A stretch of DNA of 64,000 nucleotides. Origin: Brevirhabdus sp. Its GTDB lineage: Bacteria; Pseudomonadota; Alphaproteobacteria; Rhodobacterales; Rhodobacteraceae. A program made the translations under genes and the position numbers. How positions within the stretch are numbered: position 1 is the first letter of the stretch; every line of letters starts with the position of its first letter. Where the stretch lies: contig JAGXFH010000038.1 in assembly GCA_024637315.1 (NCBI GenBank), forward strand, positions 40,122 through 104,121. The letters run 5' to 3'. This document shows, in pieces, positions 1-8,757 of this stretch. The notes under the pieces were generated by a model. The model saw only the letters and a program-made list of their open reading frames with translations. It was not told where the DNA came from and ran no database searches.

Positions 1-1
1 T

Positions 2-115
2 CAGGACTATCTCTGCCGGCTTGAGGAGGCGCTGCTGCTTCCTGCCGACATCACCGCACTGTCAGCGCCACAATCCGCTCAGGACGTGATACAACCCAAT
101 ACCCAGACGTCATAG
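2..115 (+). CDS. aat: Leucyl/phenylalanyl-tRNA--protein transferase, C-terminal end (partial)
   Basis: A frame open from the first bases of the window ends at a TAG at 113-115 and encodes about 37 residues beginning QDYLCRLEEALLLP. The Aat family ends with a conserved LGA-EIPRxDYLxxL segment, and this fragment fits the part just after EIPR. Aat adds Leu or Phe to the N-terminus of Arg/Lys-starting proteins for ClpS/ClpAP degradation. The frame overlaps the convergent DUF2155 gene by 37 bases. It was missed by the ORF track because its start lies outside the window. The call rests on one short motif and on my memory that aat often sits here in Rhodobacteraceae. Confidence 0.6.
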   Translation, partial: QDYLCRLEEALLLPADITALSAPQSAQDVIQPNTQTS

Positions 116-447
116 CGCGGATGATCGAGCGCATTCAACGCCGGGCTCGCTGCAATCATCCAACCGGTGAAACTGGGCTCTTCGACACCGGCATTGCGGA
201 TCACCAGATAGGCGAAAGCGTTGCCGGTGGGGTTTTCAACCGGATAGCGGCACTCTCCCAACGTGACCTGGATCCGACCCAATTGCTTGGTCTGGCCGGG
301 CGTCAGATCGAAATCGACGACATCGCCCGAGATTTTGTCCATCGCCCGCAACATCGCACCTTGGGGCGCGGTCAACGCCTCTTGCGCAAGCACCGGCGAC
401 AGGCCCGACAGCAGGCAAAAGGCGGAAAGGGCACAGACAAGCCTCAT
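79..447 (-). CDS. DUF2155 domain-containing secreted protein
   Basis: This 122-residue protein begins with a clear Sec signal peptide (hydrophobic stretch, cleavage near VLA-QEA), so it is probably periplasmic. The body fits DUF2155, a short alphaproteobacterial domain with two conserved Cys (LGECRYP and the C-terminal WVLGCIT) that could form a disulfide. Function is unknown. Its ATG overlaps the stop of the upstream mlaD-like gene by 4 bases (ATGA), so the two are translationally coupled and both serve the cell envelope. The 3' end runs convergently into the aat tail. Confidence 0.85.
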   Translation of the reverse strand: MRLVCALSAFCLLSGLSPVLAQEALTAPQGAMLRAMDKISGDVVDFDLTPGQTKQLGRIQVTLGECRYPVENPTGNAFAYLVIRNAGVEEPSFTGWMIAASPALNALDHPRYDVWVLGCITS

Positions 448-896
448 TCGGCACTCTGCTCGCCGGTCACGAATTTCAGCAACAGCGAGACCAGGCTGAC
501 CGCGCCTTGAGTATCCTCGATCTCTGCGCCGGGTTCGAGGTTGAACGGCGATCCGCCCGGCAGGATTTCAACGAAATTGCCGCCCAGCAAACCTTCCGAG
601 GACACGATGACAGCCGAATCGTCGGGCAGAGCGATCCTGTCAGCGACCGTGAACCGCGCATCGGCGCGGAAGGTTTCCGGATTAAGGTCCAGCGCCGTCA
701 CCGCGCCCACCTTGACGCCCGCCATCCTCACATCCGTGCCGACGGACACACCTTCTATCGACCGGAACGAGGCAGTGAATTCCTGCGCCGCCGTCCTGCC
801 CGAAAACCCGGTCATCTGCCCAGCATAGACGACAAACCCTACCGCCACAGCCAGAACCGCGCCGCCAACCAGAACCTCTGTGGTGCTTTCCGCCAT
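444..896 (-). CDS. mlaD: MlaD family protein (single MCE domain)
   Basis: A 150-residue protein with one N-terminal transmembrane helix (about residues 7-25) followed by a single MCE domain (about 40-120; 'GVSVGTDVRMAGVKVG', 'EGLLGGNFVEILPGG'). MlaD forms a hexameric ring in the inner membrane that carries phospholipids for the MlaFEDB ABC transporter. The length matches MlaD, but no mlaE or mlaF is adjacent; here the gene is coupled to DUF2155 and follows the NDUFA12 gene by 6 bases. The other Mla subunits are presumably encoded elsewhere, or this is an orphan MCE protein. Confidence 0.85.
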   Translation of the reverse strand: MAESTTEVLVGGAVLAVAVGFVVYAGQMTGFSGRTAAQEFTASFRSIEGVSVGTDVRMAGVKVGAVTALDLNPETFRADARFTVADRIALPDDSAVIVSSEGLLGGNFVEILPGGSPFNLEPGAEIEDTQGAVSLVSLLLKFVTGEQSAE

Positions 897-902
897 CAGG
901 AT

Positions 903-1286
903 CTATTCCGGCCGCCAGGCCTCGTAATCGCTCCGCTCGGCGGGTTGCAGCCGGCGGATCGAACCCGGTGGCGCATAGGCCATCGCCGTACCTGTCAGGT
1001 TCTCGACATGCGGCTTTTCCCACGACTTGTGCGGCAGCGGGGTCTTGCTCGGCGGTTTCTGAAACGTGTGATGCAGCCAGCCGTGCCAGTCCGGCGATAC
1101 CCGGCTTGCCTCGGCCTCGCCATTGTAGATCACCCAGCGACGAGTACCGTCCTTGTTGGTGTAAAAGATGTTGCCCTGCATATCTTCGCCGACCTTCACG
1201 CCCTTGCGCCAGGTGAACAGTTGGGTGTTCAGCGTCTGGCCGTCCCACCAGGTGAAAACGCGCAGAATGTTTCTGAGAATGCCCAT
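903..1286 (-). CDS. NADH:ubiquinone oxidoreductase subunit NDUFA12 (17.2 kDa type)
   Basis: This 127-residue protein matches the NDUFA12/B17.2 family, an accessory subunit of respiratory complex I shared by alphaproteobacteria and mitochondria. Diagnostic stretches are '[15 protein letters not shown]', '[14 protein letters not shown]' and '[10 protein letters not shown]'. It binds the peripheral arm at the inner membrane near the hydrophilic core subunits. It is the first gene of a compact minus-strand group with mlaD and DUF2155, away from the nuo operon, as is usual. Its presence supports assignment to Alphaproteobacteria. Confidence 0.95.
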   Translation of the reverse strand: MGILRNILRVFTWWDGQTLNTQLFTWRKGVKVGEDMQGNIFYTNKDGTRRWVIYNGEAEASRVSPDWHGWLHHTFQKPPSKTPLPHKSWEKPHVENLTGTAMAYAPPGSIRRLQPAERSDYEAWRPE

Positions 1287-1449
1287 CGGGTGCCTCCGGT
1301 ATTGGTCGGATCAGATATGGACCAAGCGCCGCGCAAGGTCCAGTGCCAAGCAACCCCGTATCGCGGGATGGCGTCGGCAGCGCCTCTGGCGGGGATGCTT
1401 GAAAAGCCATGAAAACTGATTGCTGGACAGGCAAGGCCGGATTTCGGTG

Positions 1450-1833
1450 TCAGCCGGGCATCCGCACCGTTACCTCGATCTCGATCTTCATTTCAGGCTC
1501 CATTAGCCGCGCCTCGATCATCGTGGCGGCAGGCCGGGCAGTGGCGAAAGCCGCGTTCAGGATCGGCCAGCATCTGGGAAACAAGCCACCATCTGGCAGG
1601 ATGTAGCGCACCCGAACGACATCGTTCAAGCCGGCCCCGGCCTCAGCCAGCGCCTTGGCGATGGTGGCCAGCGTGTTGCGACACTGATCCTCGATGCTGT
1701 CGGGCATCTCCATCGTGGCATAATCATAACCCGTCGTGCCCGAGACGAAAATCCATCCGTCCGCAACGACCGCGCGCGAATACCCGATCTCGGCTTCGAA
1801 GGGCGACCCGGAAGAGATGTGGCGAACGGGCAT
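1450..1833 (-). CDS. RidA (YjgF/YER057c/UK114) family protein lacking the usual arginine
   Basis: A 127-residue protein of the Rid fold ('SRAVVADGWIFVSGTTGYD', 'ALAEAGAGLNDVVRVRYIL'). RidA proper hydrolyses reactive 2-aminoacrylate and other enamines or imines, using an Arg in a PARS-V/C motif. Here the equivalent stretch reads RPAATMIEARL, so that Arg position is occupied by Ala and imine deaminase activity cannot be assumed. The gene starts only 5 bases after the clpX stop and is likely co-transcribed with clpX. It probably belongs to one of the Rid subgroups of unknown activity. Confidence 0.88.
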   Translation of the reverse strand: MPVRHISSGSPFEAEIGYSRAVVADGWIFVSGTTGYDYATMEMPDSIEDQCRNTLATIAKALAEAGAGLNDVVRVRYILPDGGLFPRCWPILNAAFATARPAATMIEARLMEPEMKIEIEVTVRMPG

Positions 1834-1838
1834 CGCGC

Positions 1839-3101
1839 CTAGCCTGCGGTGGCCGATTCCTTTTTCGGATCTGCATGGATCATCAGCGGCGGCGAGCCGG
1901 CATTCACAGCCTCTTCGTTGACCACGACCTCTTCGACGCTGTCCATTCCGGGCAGATCGAACATCGTGTCCAGCAGGATGTCTTCCATGATCGACCGCAG
2001 CCCACGGGCGCCGGTCTTGCGTGCTATGGCGCGCTTGGCGATTGCGGTCAGCGCATCCTCGGTAAAGCTGAGTTCGGTGCTCTCCAGCTCGAACAGGCGC
2101 TGATACTGTTTGACCAGCGCGTTCTTGGGCTTGGTCAGGATCGTGACCAGCGCATCCTCGTCCAGATCCTCGAGCGTCGCGATGACCGGCAAACGGCCGA
2201 CGAATTCGGGGATCAGGCCGAATTTCAGCAGATCCTCGGGTTCCAGCTCGGTGAACAGCTCGCCCACGCCACGGCTGTCATTGTCCTTCACATCGGCGCC
2301 GAAGCCGATCGAAGATCCCTTGCCGCGCTGCGCTATGATCTTTTCAAGCCCCGAAAAGGCGCCGCCGCAAATGAACAGGATATTCGTTGTGTCCACTTGC
2401 AGGAATTCCTGCTGCGGATGCTTGCGTCCGCCCTGTGGCGGCACCGATGCCACGGTGCCCTCCATGATCTTCAAAAGCGCCTGCTGGACGCCCTCGCCCG
2501 ACACATCGCGGGTGATCGAGGGGTTGTCAGACTTGCGGGTGATCTTGTCGACCTCGTCGATATAGACGATGCCGCGTTGCGCGCGTTCGACATTGTATTC
2601 GCTGGCCTGCAACAGCTTCAGGATGATGTTCTCGACGTCCTCGCCCACATAACCGGCCTCGGTCAATGTGGTCGCATCGGCCATGGTGAACGGCACATCT
2701 AGAATCCGCGCCAGCGTTTGCGCCAGCAGCGTCTTGCCGCAGCCGGTGGGGCCGATCAGCAGGATATTGGATTTCGCCAGTTCGATATCGCTGGTCTTGG
2801 CGACGTGGTTCAAACGCTTGTAGTGATTGTGGACCGCAACCGAGAGCACCTTCTTGGCATGGCTCTGTCCGATCACGTAATCGTCCAGCACGTCACAGAT
2901 ATCTTTCGGCGTCGGCACCCCGTCAGAGGATTTCAGCCCTGCCGACTTGGTTTCTTCGCGAATGATGTCCATGCAAAGCTCGACGCATTCATCACAGATG
3001 AACACCGTAGGGCCGGCGATCAGTTTGCGGACTTCATGCTGACTCTTGCCGCAGAACGAGCAGTAAAGAGTGTTCTTGCTGTCGCCGGAGTTCGTTGCCA
3101 T
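1839..3101 (-). CDS. clpX: ATP-dependent Clp protease ATP-binding subunit ClpX
   Basis: At 420 residues this is full length. It has the N-terminal C4 zinc-binding domain ([11 protein letters not shown] then [10 protein letters not shown]), the AAA+ Walker A GPTGCGKT, the pore-loop GYVGEDVE, Walker [11 protein letters not shown], and the C-terminal small AAA domain. ClpX is the hexameric unfoldase that recognises tagged or damaged cytosolic proteins and threads them into ClpP. The clpP gene lies 143 bases upstream on the same strand, the usual arrangement. An ATG at 3099-3101 gives the conserved N-terminus. A RidA-like gene follows closely. Confidence 0.98.
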   Translation of the reverse strand: MATNSGDSKNTLYCSFCGKSQHEVRKLIAGPTVFICDECVELCMDIIREETKSAGLKSSDGVPTPKDICDVLDDYVIGQSHAKKVLSVAVHNHYKRLNHVAKTSDIELAKSNILLIGPTGCGKTLLAQTLARILDVPFTMADATTLTEAGYVGEDVENIILKLLQASEYNVERAQRGIVYIDEVDKITRKSDNPSITRDVSGEGVQQALLKIMEGTVASVPPQGGRKHPQQEFLQVDTTNILFICGGAFSGLEKIIAQRGKGSSIGFGADVKDNDSRGVGELFTELEPEDLLKFGLIPEFVGRLPVIATLEDLDEDALVTILTKPKNALVKQYQRLFELESTELSFTEDALTAIAKRAIARKTGARGLRSIMEDILLDTMFDLPGMDSVEEVVVNEEAVNAGSPPLMIHADPKKESATAG

Positions 3102-3244
3102 CGCATTCCCCTAAGGTCGTTCGCCTGGTCAAAGGCCTAGCGGCCAGGTTGGTCCACCCCCGACACCAAGTCTAGGGCAGCCGATTCATGTTCACAACGC
3201 CAAAATGCCCTGTGGTTGCGCGATCACCCAGGAGATCCTTCGCG

Positions 3245-3877
3245 TCACTTCTCGTCTGGTTTCACCTTGTCGCGGCTGTCCACGATCTCGTCGATCAGTC
3301 CCCACTCCTTGGCCGCGGCGGGATCCATGAAGTTGTCCCGCTCCAAAGCCGTTTCCACCGTCTTGAGTTTCTGCCCGGTGTGGCTGACATAGATCTGGTT
3401 CAGCCGGTCCTTCAGTTTCTGGGTCTCCTGCGCATGAATCATGATATCCGTCGCCTGACCCTGATAGCCGCCCGAGGGCTGGTGAACCATGATCCGGCTG
3501 TTGGGCAGCGAATAGCGCATCCCCGGCTCGCCCGCCGCCAGCAACAGCGACCCCATTGACGCCGCCTGGCCGATGCAAACGGTGGAAATCTTCGGCTTGA
3601 TGTACTGCATCGTGTCGTAGATCGACAAGCCGCTGGTGACGACGCCACCGGGGCTGTTGATATACATCGCGATCTCCTTGTTCGGATTTTCCGCCTCAAG
3701 GAACAGCAACTGCGCCACGATCACCGTGGCCATCTCGTCATGTACCGGGCCGGAGACGAAGACGATCCGCTCCTTCAGCAGGCGTGAGAAAATATCGTAT
3801 CGAATCGATCCGCGAGACGTCGTCTCTTCGACGGTCGGGATTATGAAGCCCTGAAGGGCTGCTACTGGGTCTCTCAT
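3245..3877 (-). CDS. clpP: ATP-dependent Clp protease proteolytic subunit ClpP
   Basis: A 210-residue serine peptidase (family S14) that forms the double heptameric barrel used by ClpX and ClpA. The catalytic triad is visible: Ser107 in [10 protein letters not shown], His132 in MVHQPSGG and Asp181 in ERDNFMDP. The oligomerisation and substrate-channel sequence [15 protein letters not shown] is intact. It is the first gene of the clpP-clpX pair on the minus strand, and the 143-base spacer before clpX may hold a separate clpX promoter. The short N-terminal extension before FIIPTVEET may be processed. Confidence 0.98.
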   Translation of the reverse strand: MRDPVAALQGFIIPTVEETTSRGSIRYDIFSRLLKERIVFVSGPVHDEMATVIVAQLLFLEAENPNKEIAMYINSPGGVVTSGLSIYDTMQYIKPKISTVCIGQAASMGSLLLAAGEPGMRYSLPNSRIMVHQPSGGYQGQATDIMIHAQETQKLKDRLNQIYVSHTGQKLKTVETALERDNFMDPAAAKEWGLIDEIVDSRDKVKPDEK

Positions 3878-4177
3878 GTCCGTGCCTCGCGCTGCTGGAG
3901 ATCGGTTTGCGGCAAAATGCTTTCAGGAGTCTTAGTGTCGCGTTCCGGGGGCTGCAAGGGCGGGAAAACAATACCGGGACCGACCTGGCGTTCCGCAGGG
4001 GTCTACATGACGTCAATCACAACCCTTGATACCGACCCAACCGCCCCTGGTCGCGAAATCATCAGCGATACCCCGGAGGAACCTGCACCGCCCATAGCGC
4101 ACCGGACGACAGCGGTCAGGCTCGCGCCGTTGTCCGGAACTGATGGCAGCCCAGGGACGTAATCGCCGGAAAAGCCT
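3878..4177. other. Intergenic region between clpP and the RraA-like gene
   Basis: Roughly 300 bases with no convincing gene. It must hold the clpP promoter (minus direction). A plus-strand frame at 3917-4162 has no good ribosome binding site and no family resemblance, so it was not called. The far end passes into the repeat at 4178. Confidence 0.5.
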
Positions 4178-4212
4178 CATCATTTGTCCAGAAATATCCC
4201 CGCCGGAGGCAT
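4178..4212 (+). repeat. Dispersed intergenic repeat, copy 1 (CATCATTTGTCC-type)
   Basis: The stretch CATCATTTGTCCAGAAATAT runs on into CCCCGCCGGAGGC. Near-identical copies lie at 10953-10987 (same orientation) and 10819-10843 (inverted), with a diverged copy at 18489-18521. This copy lies just beyond the 3' end of the RraA-like gene. All good copies sit directly after stop codons or between genes. The role is unknown; a terminator or mRNA 3'-end element is possible. Confidence 0.7.
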
Positions 4213-4235
4213 AGAAAACATTTTTTTGCAGTACG

Positions 4236-4946
4236 TTACCGATCGTTCTTCAACCGCCATTTCGAGAACGCGTCAAGGCTCGCTTCGTCGGTCGCCGGAT
4301 AGAGCCCGGTGATCGCGGCCCCTGCCTTCACCCGCTCGACGACGAAATCCTCATAGGCGGTCATCTCGACGGCTTCCCTGGCCACCGCATCGGCAATCGC
4401 GGCCGGAATCACGATCACGCTATCCGCATCGCCAACCACCACATCCCCCGGAAACACCGCGACATCGCCGCAGCCGATCGGCCCGTTGATCTCGATCGCT
4501 TCATGCAGCGTCAGATTGGTCGGGCTGGACGGGCGCGCGTGATAGGCCGGGATGTCCAGCGCTCCGATCACCGCGGCATCGCGAAACCCGCCATCGGTCA
4601 GGACGCCGGCGCCGCCGTGCACCATCAGCCGGGTGATCAGGATATCGCCGGCACTCGCCGCCCGCGGATCCTTGCGGCTGTCGATCACCAGCACATGGCC
4701 TTTCGGGCAGGTCTCGATGGCCTTGCGTTGAGGATGTTCCGGATCGCGAAACACCTCGATCCCGTTGCGGTCCTCTCTTGCGGGAATGTAGCGCAGGGTA
4801 AAGGCCGGTCCGACCATGTTGCGCCCCTTCACCGCCACCGGCAGTACGCCCTGAATGACCTGATTGCGCAAGCCGCGCTTGAACAGGGCCGTGGCCAAGG
4901 TTGCCACTGAAACACCCATCAGCCGGTCTCTTGTCTCGTCCTTCAT
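4236..4946 (-). CDS. RraA family protein (HMG/2-keto-3-deoxy acid aldolase-like)
   Basis: The 236-residue protein belongs to the RraA-like family, which includes 4-hydroxy-4-methyl-2-oxoglutarate aldolases and RNase E inhibitors. Family hallmarks are 'GRNMVGPAFTLRY', 'ITRLMVHGGAGVLTDGGFRD' (with the metal-site R-D pair) and 'VFPGDVVVGDADSVIVIP'. The ORF track joins it to an out-of-context N-terminal extension overlapping the upstream gene; I start it at the ATG at 4944-4946, preceded by GAGGG. It lies 8 bases after the dehydratase, so it likely cleaves or processes the 2-keto-3-deoxy acid that enzyme makes. The substrate cannot be read from sequence. Confidence 0.85.
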   Translation of the reverse strand: MKDETRDRLMGVSVATLATALFKRGLRNQVIQGVLPVAVKGRNMVGPAFTLRYIPAREDRNGIEVFRDPEHPQRKAIETCPKGHVLVIDSRKDPRAASAGDILITRLMVHGGAGVLTDGGFRDAAVIGALDIPAYHARPSSPTNLTLHEAIEINGPIGCGDVAVFPGDVVVGDADSVIVIPAAIADAVAREAVEMTAYEDFVVERVKAGAAITGLYPATDEASLDAFSKWRLKNDR

Positions 4947-4954
4947 GTTCACCC

Positions 4955-6709
4955 TCAATGGATATCCGGCTCCGGCACGGGCGCGCCGAAATCGGTTCGC
5001 AGAAAATCGAAATCGCAGCCCTTGTCGGCCTGTTCGATATGTTTCGAGAACATCTGGCCGTAGCCGCGCTGATAAACCGACACCGGCGCCACCCAGGCAA
5101 AGCGGCGCTTTTCCAGTTCCGCCTCCGACACCTTCATGTTCAGCGCCCGGTTCGGAATATCCAGTTCCACGATATCGCCGGTCCGCAGCAGTGCCAGCGG
5201 CCCGCCGACGAAGCTTTCCGGCGCGACATGCAGCACGCAAGCGCCGAAGGACGTGCCCGACATCCGCGCATCGCTGAGCCGCACCATGTCGCGGTGGCCG
5301 TGTTTCAACAGCGCCTTCGGCATCGGGATCATGCCCCATTCCGGCATCCCCGGCCCGCCCTGCGGACCGGCATTGCGCAGCACCAGCACGGTATCGGGCG
5401 TCATCGGATGGTCCGGATCGTCGATGATCGACTTCAGTTCGGGATAGCTGTCTGCGACCAGCGCCGGACCGGAATGCCGATGAAACCTCGGATCGCAGGC
5501 CGCCGGTTTGATCACCGCGCCATCGGGCGCTAGATTGCCCTTCAGAACCGCCAGAGAGCCCTCGTGATAGACCGGGTTCGAGAGCGGCCGGATAACATCG
5601 TCGTTGTAGACTTCCACCCGCTCCAGCCCGGCGCCGATCCCTTCGCCGGTAACCGTAACGGCCGATCGATCCAGCTTGTCGCCCAATTGCTTCATCAGCG
5701 CCCGCAAGCCGCCGGCGTAATAGAAGTCCTCCATCAGGTAGTCTTTCCCCGAGGGCCGCACATTCGCCAGAACCGGCGTCGCCCGACCGACCCGGTCGAG
5801 ATCGTCGAGGTTCAGCGGAATGCCGGCCCGCCGCGCCATCGCGATCAGGTGGATGATCGCATTCGTCGAACAGCCTGTCGCCATCGCTACCGTGACGGCG
5901 TTTTCAACGGCCGCCGGGGTTATGATCCGATCCGGCGTCAGATCTTCCCAGACCATATCCACCACCCGCCGCCCGCAGGCCGCCGCCATCCGCTGATGCC
6001 CGGTATCGGCCGCCGGGATCGAGGACGCGCCGGGCAGACACAGCCCCATCGCCTCGGCAATCGCGGTCATCGTGCTGGCGGTTCCCATCGTCATGCAGTG
6101 GCCGTAAGAGCGCGCGATTCCCGCTTCGATCCCGAACCACTCCTCGGCGTCGATCGTGCCAGCACGCCGTTCGTCCCAGTATTTGAACGCATCCGTGCCG
6201 GATCCCAGCACCCGTCCAGCGTAGTTGCCGCGCAGCATCGGACCGGCCGGCAGATAGATAAACGGCAACCCCATGCTGATCGCCCCCATCACCAGCGCCG
6301 GGGTGGTCTTGTCGCAGCCGCCCATCAACACCGCGCCATCGACGGGATGCGAGCGCAGAAGTTCCTCGACTTCCATCGCCAGCATGTTGCGATAGAGCAT
6401 CGTCGTCGGCTTCACGAACTGCTCGGCCAGCGACATTGCGGGCAGTTCCAGCGGCAAGCCGCCGGCCTGCAATACGCCGCGTTTCACCCATTCGGCGCGC
6501 TCGCGCAGATGCACATGGCAGGGATTGATCTCGGACCAGGTATTGATGATCGCAATCGCCGGTTTGCCCTGCCAGTCCTGGTTCTCGTAACCCATTTGCA
6601 GAAACCGCGAGCGGTGGCCGAACGACCGCAGATCATCCGGCGCAAACCACCGCGCCGACCGCAGGTCGGCATAGTCCTTGCGCCGCTTCGCCGATCTTTC
6701 TTCGGTCAT
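4955..6709 (-). CDS. IlvD/Edd family sugar-acid dehydratase
   Basis: A 584-residue Fe-S dehydratase of the dihydroxyacid/6-phosphogluconate dehydratase family, closest in length and motifs to L-arabinonate/D-xylonate dehydratases. Cysteines expected to hold the [2Fe-2S] cluster appear in INPCHVH, MGGCDKTTPA and YGHCMTMGTAS; the C-terminal half has LSDARMSGTSFG with the catalytic Ser region. Such enzymes convert aldonic acids to 2-keto-3-deoxy acids in the cytoplasm. Coupling to the RraA-like gene 8 bases downstream suggests a short sugar-acid route. The exact sugar is unknown. Confidence 0.9.
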   Translation of the reverse strand: MTEERSAKRRKDYADLRSARWFAPDDLRSFGHRSRFLQMGYENQDWQGKPAIAIINTWSEINPCHVHLRERAEWVKRGVLQAGGLPLELPAMSLAEQFVKPTTMLYRNMLAMEVEELLRSHPVDGAVLMGGCDKTTPALVMGAISMGLPFIYLPAGPMLRGNYAGRVLGSGTDAFKYWDERRAGTIDAEEWFGIEAGIARSYGHCMTMGTASTMTAIAEAMGLCLPGASSIPAADTGHQRMAAACGRRVVDMVWEDLTPDRIITPAAVENAVTVAMATGCSTNAIIHLIAMARRAGIPLNLDDLDRVGRATPVLANVRPSGKDYLMEDFYYAGGLRALMKQLGDKLDRSAVTVTGEGIGAGLERVEVYNDDVIRPLSNPVYHEGSLAVLKGNLAPDGAVIKPAACDPRFHRHSGPALVADSYPELKSIIDDPDHPMTPDTVLVLRNAGPQGGPGMPEWGMIPMPKALLKHGHRDMVRLSDARMSGTSFGACVLHVAPESFVGGPLALLRTGDIVELDIPNRALNMKVSEAELEKRRFAWVAPVSVYQRGYGQMFSKHIEQADKGCDFDFLRTDFGAPVPEPDIH

Positions 6710-6728
6710 GCTTCCCGTCCCCGCTCGC

Positions 6729-7790
6729 CTACTCCGCAGCCTCGATCTCGTCCCGATCCGCCGCTCTGTTGTACCGGATCGAGGACCATAGCGCGATCCC
6801 GATCAGCGCTGCCCCGATCAGTCCGGTAATCATTTCATGAATGTGCACCAGAGTCTGGGCGAACATGATCACCGACAGCGCCAGGATCGAATAGAACGCG
6901 CCATGTTCGAGATAGCGGAATTGCGCCAGCGTCTGTTTTTCGACCAGCATCACGGTCATCGAGCGAACATACATCGCGCCAATCCCAAGACCGATGGCGA
7001 TCAAGAACAGGTTCTGTGTCAGTGCGAATGCCCCGATCACCCCGTCGAACGAGAAGCTTGCATCGAGCACTTCAAGATAGAGAAACGCGCCCAGCCCGCC
7101 CGCCGCGACAACCGTGCGTGTTTCCGCGTTCCGGTCCAGCAGATGCCCGAGGATCTCCACGAGGGTGAAGACGACAAGCCCGAAAAGAGCGGCGAAAACA
7201 AACCGCCCGCTTTCATGGTCTGGCACCGCCATCGCGAAGATCAGAACCACGATCAGTACCAGCGTGATCTGCAAACCGCGAATGTTGGCCAACCGGCGCA
7301 ACCGGTCTTCGAGCATGCGGATCCAGTCGATCTCCTTGGCCTCGTCGATGAAATAGCTCAGCGCCACCATCATCAGGAACGCGCCGCCGAAGGCCGCGAT
7401 GCTGATATGCGCGTCATCCATGATGCGGGCATATTCCTGCGGTTGGACAACCGCCAGTTTCAGCGTCGCCCAGGGGCCGATATGGGCCGCAAATGCCACG
7501 ACGGCCAGCGGAAAAATGATCCTCATGCCGAACACGGCGATCAGGATGCCCCAGGTCAGGAACCGCCTCTGCCAGACCGGCGTCATCGACTTGAGCTTGT
7601 TGGCGTTCACGATCGCGTTGTCGAACGACAGCGAGATTTCCAGCACCGCCAGCACGCTGCCGATCAGCAGGAACGACAGCGCACCACTGAACCTGCCAGT
7701 ATACTGCCAACCCAGCAGGAAGCTCAACACCAAGCCAAATGCAGTCACGATGATCGGCCATTTGAGGTAGCGAAAGGTCGTGTCCAGCAT
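6729..7790 (-). CDS. DUF475 (TerC-like) integral membrane protein
   Basis: 353 residues with about nine hydrophobic helices, matching DUF475, a branch of the TerC superfamily. Acidic membrane motifs 'EISLSFDNAIVNANKL' and 'VLDASFSFDGVIGAFA' are the duplicated (S/D)FDNA/G sites typical of TerC proteins, which are linked to metal ion export or tellurite resistance. The ORF track extends the frame upstream to 8162, but the real start is the ATG at 7788-7790, preceded by AGGAC; upstream residues have no membrane character. Function beyond the TerC relation is not established. Confidence 0.88.
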   Translation of the reverse strand: MLDTTFRYLKWPIIVTAFGLVLSFLLGWQYTGRFSGALSFLLIGSVLAVLEISLSFDNAIVNANKLKSMTPVWQRRFLTWGILIAVFGMRIIFPLAVVAFAAHIGPWATLKLAVVQPQEYARIMDDAHISIAAFGGAFLMMVALSYFIDEAKEIDWIRMLEDRLRRLANIRGLQITLVLIVVLIFAMAVPDHESGRFVFAALFGLVVFTLVEILGHLLDRNAETRTVVAAGGLGAFLYLEVLDASFSFDGVIGAFALTQNLFLIAIGLGIGAMYVRSMTVMLVEKQTLAQFRYLEHGAFYSILALSVIMFAQTLVHIHEMITGLIGAALIGIALWSSIRYNRAADRDEIEAAE

Positions 7791-8065
7791 GAGGTCCTGC
7801 CTGCAACGTCGTTTCACCTGATCTAGAGGTTCGAACCGAAGGTCACAAGTTGGGCGGCGACTGATCTTTTGTCGGCCCGCACAAGCGGCGTGCCGCCACA
7901 CGCGCCATCCGGTTGTTCCATTGGCCTGCGCGGTGTTGGTCTGATAGCCTTGCAGCATGTTCAGGACCGCAGTCGCCCCGGATTTCCCGCGACTGCTGGT
8001 GCGGCCCTTCCGGCGGCATCGAATTCGTCCTGGAATGCGCGCGCGCGCCCGGAAAGGCCCAAACG

Positions 8066-8499
8066 GCAGATCGGCTTCCGACGGTGGACCTCGAGCCGCT
8101 GATCGCCGAGTTAATTGCATGGATCGGCATCGCCACCGTCTAAGACACCGGGATCGCGCCACCCCGGATCACTTTTTGCCAGTCCGGCGGTTCCATCCCT
8201 ATGGCCACGGAACCGTCATCGTCGGCAGGCTGACAACCGGCGCGTATTGCCAAAAGAACCAGCGCATCAAATTGGTTCAGCCATGGGATCCCGCTCGGCC
8301 TCGCGACGTGGCGGTTCTGCTGCACGATCCGGTCCACCATGTACAATTTGGGAACCGGGATTTCGATTGCCTCGCCGCGACCGAATGGGAAGCCTGTCAA
8401 TTGTAGGATCGGTGTCTGATCGAGCATGGCGTCACCGTGGGTTTTGACTGGGAGACAATCCGCCAGCTCTCAACCTGCCGAGCAGAGATTCGTCCCTGA
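8066..8499 (+). pseudogene. Decayed DUF6647-like metallopeptidase-type gene
   Basis: Pieces of one protein appear in more than one frame. First comes 'LPTVDLEPLIAELIAWIG' ended by a TAA. After a frame change come 'YGHGTVIVGRLTTGAY', 'HDPVHHVQFGNRDFDCLAAT' and 'EWEACQL' followed by an in-frame TAG, then 'IEHGVTVGFDWETIRQLSTC'. The HExxH-like site of the family reads HDPVHH here. DUF6647-type proteins are short putative zinc peptidases of unknown role. At least one frameshift and two in-frame stops make a functional product impossible. The 275 bases upstream (7791-8065) hold nothing I recognise. Confidence 0.6.
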
Positions 8500-8610
8500 T
8501 GCCGGGCCGGGGCGGGCCTCATCGCCGTTCACGCATCCTCACGCCCGGCGCATCGCCGAATACCGCAGGCACGGTCCGAACCGCCGTTTCCGTCACAACA
8601 ATTCTGTCAC

Positions 8611-8757
8611 TCAGCTCCGGCCCTTCCACGGCACCAGCCAGCTTTCGGCCAATCGCATCAGGATATCGATGCCGTAGCCGATGATCCCGATCAGGATGAT
8701 CCCCTTGATCACGATTTCGGTCAGTTAAAACTTCGAGGCGACCATGATCATCATCCC
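8611..8757 (-). pseudogene. Taurine ABC transporter permease TauC, C-terminal remnant
   Basis: On the minus strand the frame reads MMIMVASKF, a stop, then LTEIVIKGIILIGIIGYGID and ends LVPWKGRS. This is the C-terminus of TauC/SsuC-type permeases (last transmembrane helix plus the terminal PWKG motif). An in-frame stop and the absence of the rest of tauC and of tauB show it is dead. It abuts the truncated tauA remnant at 8751-8757, so one deletion must have removed the 3' part of tauA, all of tauB and most of tauC. Confidence 0.75.

Noticed and set aside
3917-4162. 81-residue ORF between clpP and the RraA-like gene
   Set aside because: No ribosome binding site, low complexity, no family resemblance, and inside the expected clpP promoter region.
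5564-6829. 421-residue plus-strand ORF opposite the dehydratase
   Set aside because: Arg/His/Pro-rich composition is typical of an antisense frame; the minus strand has a full-length conserved enzyme.
7791-8162. 124-residue N-terminal extension of the DUF475 ORF
   Set aside because: No hydrophobic or conserved character; the ATG at 7790 has AGGAC upstream and starts directly with the first membrane helix.
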